From: DATFVA01 sp963747755
GTDB taxonomy: Bacteria; Bacteroidota; Ignavibacteria; Ignavibacteriales; Ignavibacteriaceae
Assembly (NCBI GenBank): GCA_963747755.1
Contig: CAVVGK010000008.1
Span: 124,001 to 188,000 of the forward strand
DNA length: 64,000 bases
Direction: 5' to 3'
A model generated the notes under the pieces. The model worked only from the letters and a program-made list of their open reading frames with translations, was not told where the DNA came from and did not search any database. The position numbers and the translations under genes are program-made. Shown here in pieces: positions 56,146-64,000 of this stretch (within the stretch, counting starts at the first letter, position 1; each line of letters opens with the position of its first letter).

Positions 56146-57311
56146 TTAATCTTTGTAGGTGCATCTCCGTGCTTCATCCGCGAATGCCTCGATCAGCTCA
56201 AGGTCCGCGTCAAAAAAATGATCCGAAGGTGATAGAATGTAACCGCCGTCGATTCCGGCATCGTTAAAGCAGCGTCGGACTTCCTCACGTGTCTTATCAG
56301 CAGCTGTATCCTGGAAATAATGAAACTGATCAAATCCCCCGATAAGACATACTCTGCTGCCTATTCTCTTCTTGGCTTCGGCCAGTACTGTATCTCCGCC
56401 CATACTTGCAGGGGTAAAGGTTTCCATGGCATCGGGATGCATATCGGCGATCATTTCTAGAAATGCCATCATTCCTCCGCAGGTATGATAAACTACCCTC
56501 TGACCGGCCGAATGGGCCGCATCAATTAGCGGGGCGTCATAAGGCGCAACAAATTCCTCAAATATCTGCGGCGAGATAACGGTGCTTGATGCGTCTCCTC
56601 CGCCATGCTCCAAGATATCGTAATCTGCACCTTTACACGATTTCAGGAAAATCTCCTTTCTGTCAAAAAGTATTTTCAAAAATTCATGTACCCATGAAGG
56701 ATCTTCAAAGGTTGCCATAATGAGATTTTCAATGCCGTAAAGTACAGCCGCATCCTGCCAGCAGCCCGACTGTCCATATACATCAAAGAAACTTATTAAT
56801 CCTCTTACCAGTCCTCTGTTGCCGTATTCTCCGGATACCCGGTTTATCTCCTCAACATCACATTTGGGAACGGTCGCATATTTGACAATTAATTCAATGT
56901 CTTTTTTCTCTTTATTAATCGTTCCGAAACCCAGGATGTGTATTCATTGCTCTCCAGTACCATAGATAGAGTCTTCCCCGGGTTATTAAAATTATATCTG
57001 ATTGACTTGTATTCTCTTCCTGGAATTTCCTCGGAAGAAACCCGCCAGTCATCAGAAGAGATTCTCTTTGCCTCAAGATAGCCAGGATTATGCTCGGGAT
57101 CGTGGTATTCACCTTTAGCTTCATCAGGTTTGTAGGCGTTTATCCACAATATGGGATCGAGTCCGAATTTGTCGAAGAATTCATCATTAGTGATGCCGTT
57201 GAGATATTTTTGAAGGAAATATGGTTGTACATGATGAGTTGTAACCGGAAGCCGGTCGGGAATCTTTCGTTCGAGCGCTGTAATAAACCTTTCCCTTGAA
57301 GTCATTTTCAT
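56146..57311 (-). CDS. UroD-superfamily corrinoid methyltransferase-like protein, frameshifted
   Basis: The N-terminal part (57311 to a stop at 56889) begins 'MTSRERFITALERKIPDRLP', the usual UroD/MtaA start. The rest continues in another frame to 56146. On the minus strand the break lies in a run of six A (plus-strand T run 56902-56907); with seven A the reading joins as 'LIKRKKDIELIVKYATVP'. The repaired product is about 388 residues. 'VVYHTCGGMMAFLEMI' holds the HxC motif of corrinoid methyltransferases, and 'LIGGFDQFHYFQD' and 'YILSPSDHFFD' follow. The gene comes 10 bases after the corrinoid protein gene and is its natural partner. As written it would be inactive. Confidence 0.82.
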
Positions 57312-57321
57312 CCTTTTTTGA

Positions 57322-57993
57322 TTAAGCTGTCATACATTCTCTGTTTAGAAAATCAAGCGCGCCCTGGGGATCGCGTGAGTAATGATCTGCTCCGATTGAT
57401 TCTGCAAAAGTTTTGGTTACCGGTGCCCCTCCAATAAGTACCTTTACTCCTGGAAGCTCTGACTTTATTCTTGCAACTGTGTTTTTCATATTTTCCATCG
57501 TGGTTGTCAGCAATGCGCTCAATCCAACAGCACCGGCTTTATTCTGCCTTACTGCATCCAGAAATTTTTCGGCGCTCGAGTTTACCCCTATATCGATAAC
57601 TTTCCACCCCCCTCCCTCAATTACCATTTTAACAATGTTTTTACCGATATCATGAAGGTCCCCTGAAACGGTACCGATGACTATTGTTCCTTTATGCTTT
57701 ATCTGCCCTGAAATAAAAAAAGGTTTCAGCAGGGCCATAGCCGAGTTCATAGCTTTAGCGGCGATCAATACATCAGGAACAAAAACCTCACCTTCACGGA
57801 ATTTTATGCCGATCCGGTTCATTCCCGGCATCATACCATCATTTAAGATCTGCTGGGCGGGGATACCTTCATCCAGAGCTTTCTGGGTTAATTCCACTGC
57901 CCCGTCTTTCCCCTTCATATCAGGGGGGTAGGAGGTGTTTTTATCTGATTTTCCTCTCTCAATACAAACACCTAATTCTTCAAGTAATTTCAT
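57322..57993 (-). CDS. Corrinoid (B12-binding) methyltransferase carrier protein
   Basis: The 223-residue protein has the two-part layout of MtaC/MtbC/MetH-like corrinoid carriers. A helical cap (about residues 25-95) has 'LNDGMMPGMNRIGIKF', 'FREGEVFVPDVLIAAKAM'. A Rossmann-like B12 domain (about 100-220) has the cobalamin ligand His in 'DLHDIGKN', the 'GLSALLTTT' loop and 'VLIGGAPVT'. It shuttles a methyl group on cobalt between a substrate methyltransferase and a second one. It is encoded directly before a UroD-family methyltransferase on the same strand. No reductive activase gene is seen in the window. Confidence 0.93.
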   Translation of the reverse strand: MKLLEELGVCIERGKSDKNTSYPPDMKGKDGAVELTQKALDEGIPAQQILNDGMMPGMNRIGIKFREGEVFVPDVLIAAKAMNSAMALLKPFFISGQIKHKGTIVIGTVSGDLHDIGKNIVKMVIEGGGWKVIDIGVNSSAEKFLDAVRQNKAGAVGLSALLTTTMENMKNTVARIKSELPGVKVLIGGAPVTKTFAESIGADHYSRDPQGALDFLNRECMTA

Positions 57994-58123
57994 AAAATCC
58001 GTATTTTATTAACTATAATTATTTGTTGAATAATATGGAGAATCTTTCGGTTTATACTCGCAAAGATGCGCCGCACTGCACGATTCCTTGGATTATTTTA
58101 GAAGTTCCTTTTTAACATATAAC

Positions 58124-59278
58124 TTACACTGAGACTATACCTGTTCCCCCGGATATTTTGCTGAAGTAAAATTGTGGTTCAATGCCGAATTTTTTTCTAT
58201 ACGTATCTGATGCATACTTTTTAAAAGCACTGATTTCTGTATCATATATAAAGTTTATAGTGCATCCGCCGAACCCTCCGCCCATCATTCTGGAGCCTAT
58301 GACTCCTTCGAATTCCGAGGCGATATCAACCAGCAGATCAAGCTCACCGCAGCTGACTTCAAATTGGTATTTCAATCCTTCGTGAGACTGATACATCAAT
58401 TCACCAAAAGCAGTAAAGTTATTTCTGTTGAGTTCGTCGCAGGCTAATTCCACTCTTATGTTTTCCATCACTACATATTCGCATCTCTTAAATATTACAG
58501 GATCCAGATCATCCTTATGCAGGTAGAGGAAATCAAGTTCCACATCTCTCAGACTATCGATGGACGAATTATACCTCTGCAGTTCTGATACTCCTTCTTC
58601 GCATTGTTTCCTTCTGAGATTATATTTGGAACCGGCCAGCGAATGTTTTACCCGTGTGTCACATAATACTATTTTTAACTCATCATTCGCGAAGGGAATA
58701 TATCGGTAATGCAGTGACCTACAGTCGAGCTTAACTACTTTACTTTCCTTTCCGTATATATTAATGAACTGATCCATTATTCCGCATTGTACTCCTACAA
58801 ATTCGTTCTCAGCTCTCTGGGACAGCCTGACAAGATCGATCTGATCGATGCCGAGATCGAATAGTTCATTCAATGCGAAGGCAAGTCCAGCCTCAATGGC
58901 GGCTGATGAGGAAAGTCCTGCTCCTATAGGGATATCTCCACCAAAGGCACAGTCAAACCCTTCGATTATCTTGTCCGATTTTTTTAACTGGTCCAGAACT
59001 CCTATAAGGTAATTCGCCCAGCTCTTGTCTGATTTCGCAAAGTCCCCTTTCTCAAACTCGTGCTCCTCTTCCAGGTCAGCTGCGTATAAACGGCATTTGC
59101 TGTCCCTTCGGGATTTGATAGCCAGATAGATAGATTTATTTATAGCCGCTGGCAGTACAAAACCATCGTTATAATCCGTATGCTCGCCGATAAGATTTAC
59201 TCTTCCCGGAGACCTGATTATAAGAGGATCCTTCCCGTAATGACTCTCAAATATTTTTTTAACTTTCCCTATCTCCAT
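58124..59278 (-). CDS. galK: Galactokinase
   Basis: GalK phosphorylates alpha-galactose to galactose-1-phosphate in the Leloir pathway. All GHMP-kinase signatures are present: 'GRVNLIGEHTDYNDG', the ATP loop 'GGDIPIGAGLSSSAA', catalytic Asp in 'GVQCGIMDQF' and the C-terminal 'MMGGGFGGCTI'. With ATG 59278 the product is 384 residues and the signature sits at residue 25, as in known GalK. An upstream TTG at 59305 overlapping the small membrane gene would add 9 residues. No galT or galE is in the window. It lies in an operon with an epimerase and a symporter. Confidence 0.95.
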   Translation of the reverse strand: MEIGKVKKIFESHYGKDPLIIRSPGRVNLIGEHTDYNDGFVLPAAINKSIYLAIKSRRDSKCRLYAADLEEEHEFEKGDFAKSDKSWANYLIGVLDQLKKSDKIIEGFDCAFGGDIPIGAGLSSSAAIEAGLAFALNELFDLGIDQIDLVRLSQRAENEFVGVQCGIMDQFINIYGKESKVVKLDCRSLHYRYIPFANDELKIVLCDTRVKHSLAGSKYNLRRKQCEEGVSELQRYNSSIDSLRDVELDFLYLHKDDLDPVIFKRCEYVVMENIRVELACDELNRNNFTAFGELMYQSHEGLKYQFEVSCGELDLLVDIASEFEGVIGSRMMGGGFGGCTINFIYDTEISAFKKYASDTYRKKFGIEPQFYFSKISGGTGIVSV

Positions 59279-59297
59279 TTCATCGCTGACTTCAATG

Positions 59298-59501
59298 TTA
59301 TTCAATGGTGAGCTTCCTGTTCTTTATTATATAAATAACGCCTGCAACTACCATAATTGCACCCCACCAGAGATCAGGATGCTTTTCAGATAATACAACA
59401 TTACTTTCGGGCGGATATATCAGGTTGTATATTCCGGATAGAATAATGATTCCTCCCATGATAGTTAATATCAGTCCGACGAAATACCAAATAGGTTTCA
59501 T
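59298..59501 (-). CDS. Small two-helix membrane protein
   Basis: Unknown function. The 67-residue product has two hydrophobic helices ('FVGLILTIMGGIIILSGIY' and 'WGAIMVVAGVIYII') joined by a short hydrophilic loop, and ends with a basic tail. A good 'aaggag' precedes the ATG at 59501. It sits 13 bases after the symporter gene and directly before galK, and may be a small partner of the symporter; that is inference from position. Confidence 0.6.
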   Translation of the reverse strand: MKPIWYFVGLILTIMGGIIILSGIYNLIYPPESNVVLSEKHPDLWWGAIMVVAGVIYIIKNRKLTIE

Positions 59502-59514
59502 AATTAAACTCCTT

Positions 59515-61182
59515 CTACCAATAAATTAAATTCAATATTATCAAAATAATGAATGATATAATTGCATAGAACTCCGGTTTCTTGTAGACAGCAGCGTCTT
59601 TGGTTACCGTCTCCTCGGTTAAACCTTTTACCAGGCCAACCAGTTCTTCTTTAGGTTTCTTTTTGGTAAAAATGCTTATTATAATCGTTACACCAAAGCA
59701 TATGAGCCATGCCCACCATGCACGCCAGAAATTTGCCGCCATAACACTGGAAGTATCCGACATAGTAATAATGCTTTGGTTTATCCAGTTGAATTTAACA
59801 GCGAGGTATAGTGTGAAAGATGAACCCATGCCCGCAATTAGTCCCCAGAAGGCGCCATTAGGGGTGATCCAGACTATAAACATGCCCAGAAGCATAGTTG
59901 CGAAAAGGGGGGCATTTACCCATGAGAATATTGCCTGCATATAATCCATAATGCTTGGAAAACTTTTTGCCCAGTATGCGGTCACAAGGCTTATAGCTAC
60001 ACCAACTATGGTTGCCGCCCTTCCCATCCATAGCAAATGTGTGTCAGAAGCATTTCTGTTTAATACAGATTTGTAAATATCGTACGTCCAGACAGTATTG
60101 AATGCGCTTACATTACCTGCCTGCCCTGCCATAAATCCTGCAAGAAGTGCGGTGACACCCAGGCCTGTTAATCCCGACGGATAATATCTGGCAATTAGGA
60201 GCGGTAATGCTGAATCATAATTTACCTGCCCTCCGTCTTTAATTAAAGCGAAACCGCTGTTTGGATCGTTAGCAAGAACGATGGCAATCAATCCCGCCAG
60301 TATAACAATAAAAGGGATCATCATCTTAAAAAATGAAGCCAGAATCGGTGTCATCCTTGCTGCCCTCAGATCCTTTGCGGAAAATGCTCTCTGTACTACA
60401 AGGAAGTCTGTGGTCCAGTACCCGAAAGAAAGTACGAAACCAAGACCAAGGACAATTCCGCCCCACGATACCATCATTCCGTTCGCAGAAGGATCTGCTG
60501 AATTAGCCCATAGATGATTAAATGAGTCCGGGACCCGGGCAAATATTTCCTGAACACTGCCTATCTCAATTACACCGAGTATTGAAACAAGGAATAATCC
60601 GAACCAGATGAGGAAGAACTGAATAATCTCTGTGAAAATAGCCGACAGAAGACCACTCATTGTAACATATACCGCTACGGTAATTGCAGCCATCCACATA
60701 CTAACGTCCCAGTTCCATCCCAGAAAGGTGTGAAGTACCAGGGCCATAGCATAAAGATTTATTCCCGACACAAGGAGCGTCATTACCGCAAAAGCAATTC
60801 CATTGAGAACTCTGGTCTTTTCGTCAAAACGAAGCTTCAGATATCCGGGTACTGACTTAATTCTGCTGCTGTAATAAAATGGCATCATATAAATGCCAAG
60901 GAATATCATTGCCGGAATTGCCCCTATCCAGTAAAAGTGAGCGACGTACATTCCATATTTAAAAGTATTACCTGTCATCCCCATTAGTTCGAGAGCCCCG
61001 AGGTTCGCAGAGAGGAAAGCCAGTCCCGCTACCCAGGAACTGTTTCTTCTGCCGGCAAGGAAAAAATCATTTTCGTTTTTAGTGAATTTTTTAAGATAAA
61101 ATCCAATACCGATTACGAAAACAAAATAGACCGCTATGATAAGCCAGTCAGCGAACGATAGTCCGATAGCATTTTCAGACAT
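59515..61182 (-). CDS. Sodium:sugar symporter (SSS/SGLT-like)
   Basis: The 555-residue protein is a full-length SSS family transporter with about 14 hydrophobic segments: 'FLAGRRNSSWVAGLAFLSAN', 'GALELMGMTGN', 'YGMYVAHFYWIGAIPAMIFL', 'GLLSAIFTEIIQFFLIW', 'FGYWTTDFLVVQRAFSAKD', 'GFMAGQAGNVSAFNTVWTYD'. The last two segments are hallmarks of the SGLT-type sugar branch. Galactokinase, an epimerase-like protein and a LacI regulator in the same operon suggest galactose or a related sugar as substrate. It is intact, unlike the symporter gene at 45407. Confidence 0.92.
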   Translation of the reverse strand: MSENAIGLSFADWLIIAVYFVFVIGIGFYLKKFTKNENDFFLAGRRNSSWVAGLAFLSANLGALELMGMTGNTFKYGMYVAHFYWIGAIPAMIFLGIYMMPFYYSSRIKSVPGYLKLRFDEKTRVLNGIAFAVMTLLVSGINLYAMALVLHTFLGWNWDVSMWMAAITVAVYVTMSGLLSAIFTEIIQFFLIWFGLFLVSILGVIEIGSVQEIFARVPDSFNHLWANSADPSANGMMVSWGGIVLGLGFVLSFGYWTTDFLVVQRAFSAKDLRAARMTPILASFFKMMIPFIVILAGLIAIVLANDPNSGFALIKDGGQVNYDSALPLLIARYYPSGLTGLGVTALLAGFMAGQAGNVSAFNTVWTYDIYKSVLNRNASDTHLLWMGRAATIVGVAISLVTAYWAKSFPSIMDYMQAIFSWVNAPLFATMLLGMFIVWITPNGAFWGLIAGMGSSFTLYLAVKFNWINQSIITMSDTSSVMAANFWRAWWAWLICFGVTIIISIFTKKKPKEELVGLVKGLTEETVTKDAAVYKKPEFYAIISFIILIILNLIYW

Positions 61183-61220
61183 ACGGTTTACCTTTATTAT
61201 TGGAAAAATGTGTTTGGTAT

Positions 61221-62201
61221 TTAAGTTCTGATATCAGGTATACCCTCCCATAAACTAAATTCAATCTGCCAGTTCCTTTCTTCGTTTACTTCAAGTACAG
61301 GACATTCATTTCTTTTAACCGATTCGCCGAGTGAGTCGGGTCTTCCTGTAGTAGGTTCCAGAGCGATTGTGTAATGTTTTCTCTCGGCATCGACAGGCCA
61401 GCCGCCAAAGCAAAGCCAGACGCCCAAGTATGGAAGTTTTTCTTTATCAAAGGATATCATAATTGACTCATTCTTCTTAGGTCGGTATAACCCCGCGAAA
61501 CCGCGATGCAGAGAATCAGTAAATCCTTTAATTGCTGTTCCTGTATCCCTGGCCTTGATCTCGTAGAAGCTTTGAAAGTTGCCTTTCTCTCCCGACCATG
61601 GCATATATTGTCCATATTCGCCCAGCTTAACATCTGAGACCCAGTTTAGTAACAATTTATTTATACCGGGAGGCATAAATATTCTATCACCTTCATCTAT
61701 AGCCAGTAGAGGATGCGCCGACCATATATAATTCAGAGGAAAGTCGGATTTGTTAATCAGACTGTATTCTATTATTATCCTGTTTCCGTTGTATGTAATG
61801 TTTTTCCTGATCCTGTAATCGGCATTCACTCCTGTCGCTGAAAATAATATTGAATTATCCGAAAGTTCATAATTCCATTCTTTCGACCACAACTCGCCAT
61901 GATCAGGGTACTTAATTTTTTTTGATTCAGTTCCTCCATCCCGTACCGTGATTTCAGTTGCTTCAATCGTCGGGAAACATTCATCGAAACCGCTTGCATC
62001 ATATAAAGAGTAATCTGCTCCGTGAAATGCTTTTCTGTAAACTTTATCTTTATCTTGGTTCTCAAGCAAAAATTCAGTTCCGGTGATTTTATTGATTAGA
62101 CTAATCATTTTGCTGCCGATCTGAGGAAGGAAGATAGCTTCAACCTTGTCGTTTCCGATCAATAAATGCTTTAGGCCGTTTGTTGTAAATTCTCTGATCA
62201 T
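61221..62201 (-). CDS. Aldose 1-epimerase-like (galactose mutarotase fold) protein
   Basis: The 326-residue product has the galactose-mutarotase fold: 'ASGFDECFPTIEATE', 'PDHGELWSKEWNYE' (the HG-E arrangement), 'SAHPLLAIDEGD' with a likely catalytic His and 'IALEPTTGRPDSLGE' with a Glu. It may interconvert sugar anomers before galactokinase, which uses only the alpha form. It differs from classic GalM in sequence and may act on another aldose. It is cytoplasmic and lies between the lipoprotein and symporter genes of the minus-strand operon. Confidence 0.82.
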   Translation of the reverse strand: MIREFTTNGLKHLLIGNDKVEAIFLPQIGSKMISLINKITGTEFLLENQDKDKVYRKAFHGADYSLYDASGFDECFPTIEATEITVRDGGTESKKIKYPDHGELWSKEWNYELSDNSILFSATGVNADYRIRKNITYNGNRIIIEYSLINKSDFPLNYIWSAHPLLAIDEGDRIFMPPGINKLLLNWVSDVKLGEYGQYMPWSGEKGNFQSFYEIKARDTGTAIKGFTDSLHRGFAGLYRPKKNESIMISFDKEKLPYLGVWLCFGGWPVDAERKHYTIALEPTTGRPDSLGESVKRNECPVLEVNEERNWQIEFSLWEGIPDIRT

Positions 62202-62210
62202 AATAATATT

Positions 62211-63518
62211 TTACGGTTTTATTGTTTCGGTTTCCTGTTTAACAATATCACCTGAATCAGGATCCTTTATTAGTATTCCCGGCTGCGGATATATTTTGCC
62301 GTCCAGTTCAACATTTATCATCGGCCAGCTTTTTGCTTTTGTTAACACCTCGGTGCTGTCAGGATGGACCAGGATAGTTTCTTCAACCTTGGCGCCCGTA
62401 ATTGTAGGGTTCCAGGCAAAAGCCTGGTTATTATGTACTACTTTATCGACTCCGGGATATATAACATACTCTCGATCGTTATATCCGATCGCTCCGCCCT
62501 GGTGATGTTTTTCCCATTCTCCTTCGAAACCTGCATCTGCATACCATTGCTTCATTTCATTCCAGATCGTTGAACACTGAATCCCGGGTCTGGTGGCTTT
62601 TTCATATTGGGCATTTACGATAGCCGTTTTTTTAAGTTTATTTTTTAGTTCTCCCGGCAAGGGACCAAAATGGACAAACCGTGTAACCGCAACCGGCATT
62701 CCCCATTTCTCGGCAACCACATTTACCATTGCATAATCCTTCAGGGTATCTCCGAATGGTATTGCATGACGATAATTGTAGATCCGCTGGTCAACTCCTA
62801 TCAGCAGAACCGTAGGCATAATACCGCGCGACCTGATCTCATCCGCGGTCATTGCTTCTATTTCAAATTCATTCATACCCGGCATCAATCTCCTGCATAC
62901 GTTCGCTACTGCTTCTGTTGTCTGCTCACATATCCACCTGTACCTGGTGATTTCGGTCGGCAGCAGCTGATATCTTACAGGCTGAAATTGTTCATCCATT
63001 AATACGGTCTCCGGATACGGAGTGTCGCTTCCGATCCTGCGGTTTCCTGCAATTTCTGTAATTATCTTTCCTCTTACATCTTTTACCGGATTAGCCTCAT
63101 ACCAGGGATAAAATTTTAACTGATAGCCAAGACCCTTCAGACTCTCATCCATCATCCTGGGAGCTTCGCTGCCATTGGCTATCAGGTATTTCTCTCCGTT
63201 CTCTATTATTAGCAGTGAGACAGCTCCTACATCTTTATTTAACACAATCTGAGTGTTTGCCCTCCCGGCTGTTATCCAGTTTACATTCCTTACCTGGGAA
63301 AAAAGCATCCCGCCGAGATTGTTATCTTTCATCCATTTTTTAAGCGTATCAACTTTAGTATTTATTTCCTGATTTACCTGCTCATCGTTAAGTATCTGGA
63401 AAGGATAACCCTTCCAGATTAAATTACTTATTTCTTCCTTGCCGTTTTTATCTGAATCCTGGCAGGAGATGAATGAGACCGTTATTACTGTAATTAGTAA
63501 GACGAAAATACTTTTCAC
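62211..63518 (-). CDS. M24/creatinase-fold lipoprotein lacking usual metal ligands
   Basis: The lipoprotein signal ends at 'SFISC'. The start is taken as the GTG at 63518 ('aggag' 7 bases upstream), not the TTG at 63548. The N-terminal creatinase-type domain is followed by a pita-bread M24-like domain with 'HHQGGAIGYNDRE'. However, the first Asp ligand is replaced by Asn in 'YAMVNVVAEKWG', the paired Asp in the following strand is missing ('MPVAVTRFVH'), and the usual 'EPG' Glu reads 'AWNPTI'. It is therefore probably not a normal metallo-aminopeptidase; creatinase itself is metal-free. Function unknown. It is second in the operon, 33 bases after the regulator. Confidence 0.75.
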   Translation of the reverse strand: MKSIFVLLITVITVSFISCQDSDKNGKEEISNLIWKGYPFQILNDEQVNQEINTKVDTLKKWMKDNNLGGMLFSQVRNVNWITAGRANTQIVLNKDVGAVSLLIIENGEKYLIANGSEAPRMMDESLKGLGYQLKFYPWYEANPVKDVRGKIITEIAGNRRIGSDTPYPETVLMDEQFQPVRYQLLPTEITRYRWICEQTTEAVANVCRRLMPGMNEFEIEAMTADEIRSRGIMPTVLLIGVDQRIYNYRHAIPFGDTLKDYAMVNVVAEKWGMPVAVTRFVHFGPLPGELKNKLKKTAIVNAQYEKATRPGIQCSTIWNEMKQWYADAGFEGEWEKHHQGGAIGYNDREYVIYPGVDKVVHNNQAFAWNPTITGAKVEETILVHPDSTEVLTKAKSWPMINVELDGKIYPQPGILIKDPDSGDIVKQETETIKP

Positions 63519-63551
63519 TTCAGTACTCCTAATTAGTTTAAAGTTCAATAG

Positions 63552-64000
63552 TTATTTCTTCCTGTTTAATGGTCTTTTACAACCGCATGATTTTCTTATA
63601 ACAAGTTCTGTTTTAATTATCAGGTTCTCAACGGGTTCTTCCTTGTTCTCAATATGACCAATCAGCTTTTGTGCTGCGGCTTTCCCTACTTCATAACCCG
63701 GTTGTCTTACCGTTGTCAGAGGAGCAGGCATCAGATCGGCTCGTATGTCATCGGAAAACCCGACGATTGCAATATCCTGAGGTATTCTATACTTCTTTTC
63801 TTTAATGGCTTTCATAGCACCGAATGCAGCCGGATCATTAACTGCGACAACTGCGCGGGGTCGCTCCCGCTTTGGAAGAGCCAGGAGTTTTAACATTGCA
63901 TTATAGCCTCCCTCTTCATGAAACCCCGATTCAACAATAAGTTCTTTATTATACTTGATTTTATATTTTAATAATGCTTTTCTGTAACCTTTCAGCCTTT
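63552..64000 (-). CDS. LacI-family transcriptional regulator (5'-partial)
   Basis: The C-terminal sensor part of a LacI/PurR-type repressor: 'ESGFHEEGGYNAMLKLLA', 'PRAVVAVNDPAAFGAMKAIK', 'QDIAIVGFSDDIRADLMPAP', 'LTTVRQPGYEVGKAAAQKLI', ending in basic sequence. The frame is open to the window edge, so the helix-turn-helix is outside. It is the first visible gene of the minus-strand operon and probably controls sugar-dependent expression of this locus. The last residues ('KSCGCKRPLNRKK') are typical of Bacteroidota members. Confidence 0.9.
   Translation of the reverse strand, partial: RLKGYRKALLKYKIKYNKELIVESGFHEEGGYNAMLKLLALPKRERPRAVVAVNDPAAFGAMKAIKEKKYRIPQDIAIVGFSDDIRADLMPAPLTTVRQPGYEVGKAAAQKLIGHIENKEEPVENLIIKTELVIRKSCGCKRPLNRKK

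Overview
The window is most likely a chromosomal segment of a Gram-negative bacterium of the Bacteroidota/Chlorobiota (FCB) branch, probably an Ignavibacteria-type organism. Four large secreted proteins have signal peptides and end in the type IX secretion (T9SS) C-terminal sorting domain (a 'NYPNPFNP' box followed by a terminal 'KM-hydrophobic-LK'). Lipoproteins, outer-membrane proteins and short palindromic intergenic repeats fit the same group. The assignment comes from motif recognition only.

Region 1 (1-24966, all + strand) is part of a type VI secretion (T6SS) locus. It holds baseplate genes tssF (cut by the window edge) and tssG, the clpV ATPase (broken by a one-base frameshift), vgrG and a PAAR spike protein. 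A cargo block follows: a 1277-residue OmpA-like/zincin protein, an anchored beta-propeller, a protein sharing a domain with the PAAR C-terminus, a second zincin resembling anthrax lethal factor at its active site, and a DcrB/Eag-like protein. Next comes an envelope and phospho-signalling block: an FHA-TM-lytic transglycosylase fusion, PP2C phosphatase-TM-TPR, Ser/Thr kinase-TM-PEGA, two CsgG-like proteins and an outer-membrane barrel. Gaps are mostly under 60 bases, so this looks like one or two operons. The core genes tssB, tssC, tssE, tssK, hcp and tssJLM are not in the window.

Region 2 (24967-45406) is a looser mix: repeat-rich intergenic DNA, four T9SS-exported proteins (SBBP/propeller, two YCF48-like, one anti-sigma-like), a trypsin-like lipoprotein, an M13 peptidase, an SRPBCC protein, a frameshifted M28 peptidase, a PEP-mutase/isocitrate-lyase family enzyme, a cytochrome-like lipoprotein and several unknown secreted proteins. 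A decayed remnant of another YCF48/T9SS gene lies at about 34614-34735.

Region 3 (45407-64000) is a carbohydrate-utilisation locus of two converging operons. The + operon encodes an SSS symporter (frameshifted), a GH38 alpha-mannosidase, a GH2 glycosidase with malectin domain, a Gfo/Idh/MocA oxidoreductase, a PhyH-type Fe(II)/2-oxoglutarate dioxygenase and a UroD-family protein with the HxC motif of corrinoid methyltransferases. The - operon encodes a LacI-type regulator (cut by the window edge), a creatinase-fold M24-like lipoprotein, an aldose-epimerase-like protein, a second SSS symporter, a small membrane protein, galactokinase, a corrinoid protein and a second UroD-family protein (frameshifted). 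The combination suggests growth on a mannose/galactose glycan that may carry O-methyl groups; this is inference.

Four otherwise good genes (clpV, M28 peptidase, SSS symporter, UroD-family) are each broken by a single-base length change that can be placed in a homopolymer run. This looks more like sequencing or assembly error than four real inactivations, but it cannot be decided from the sequence alone.
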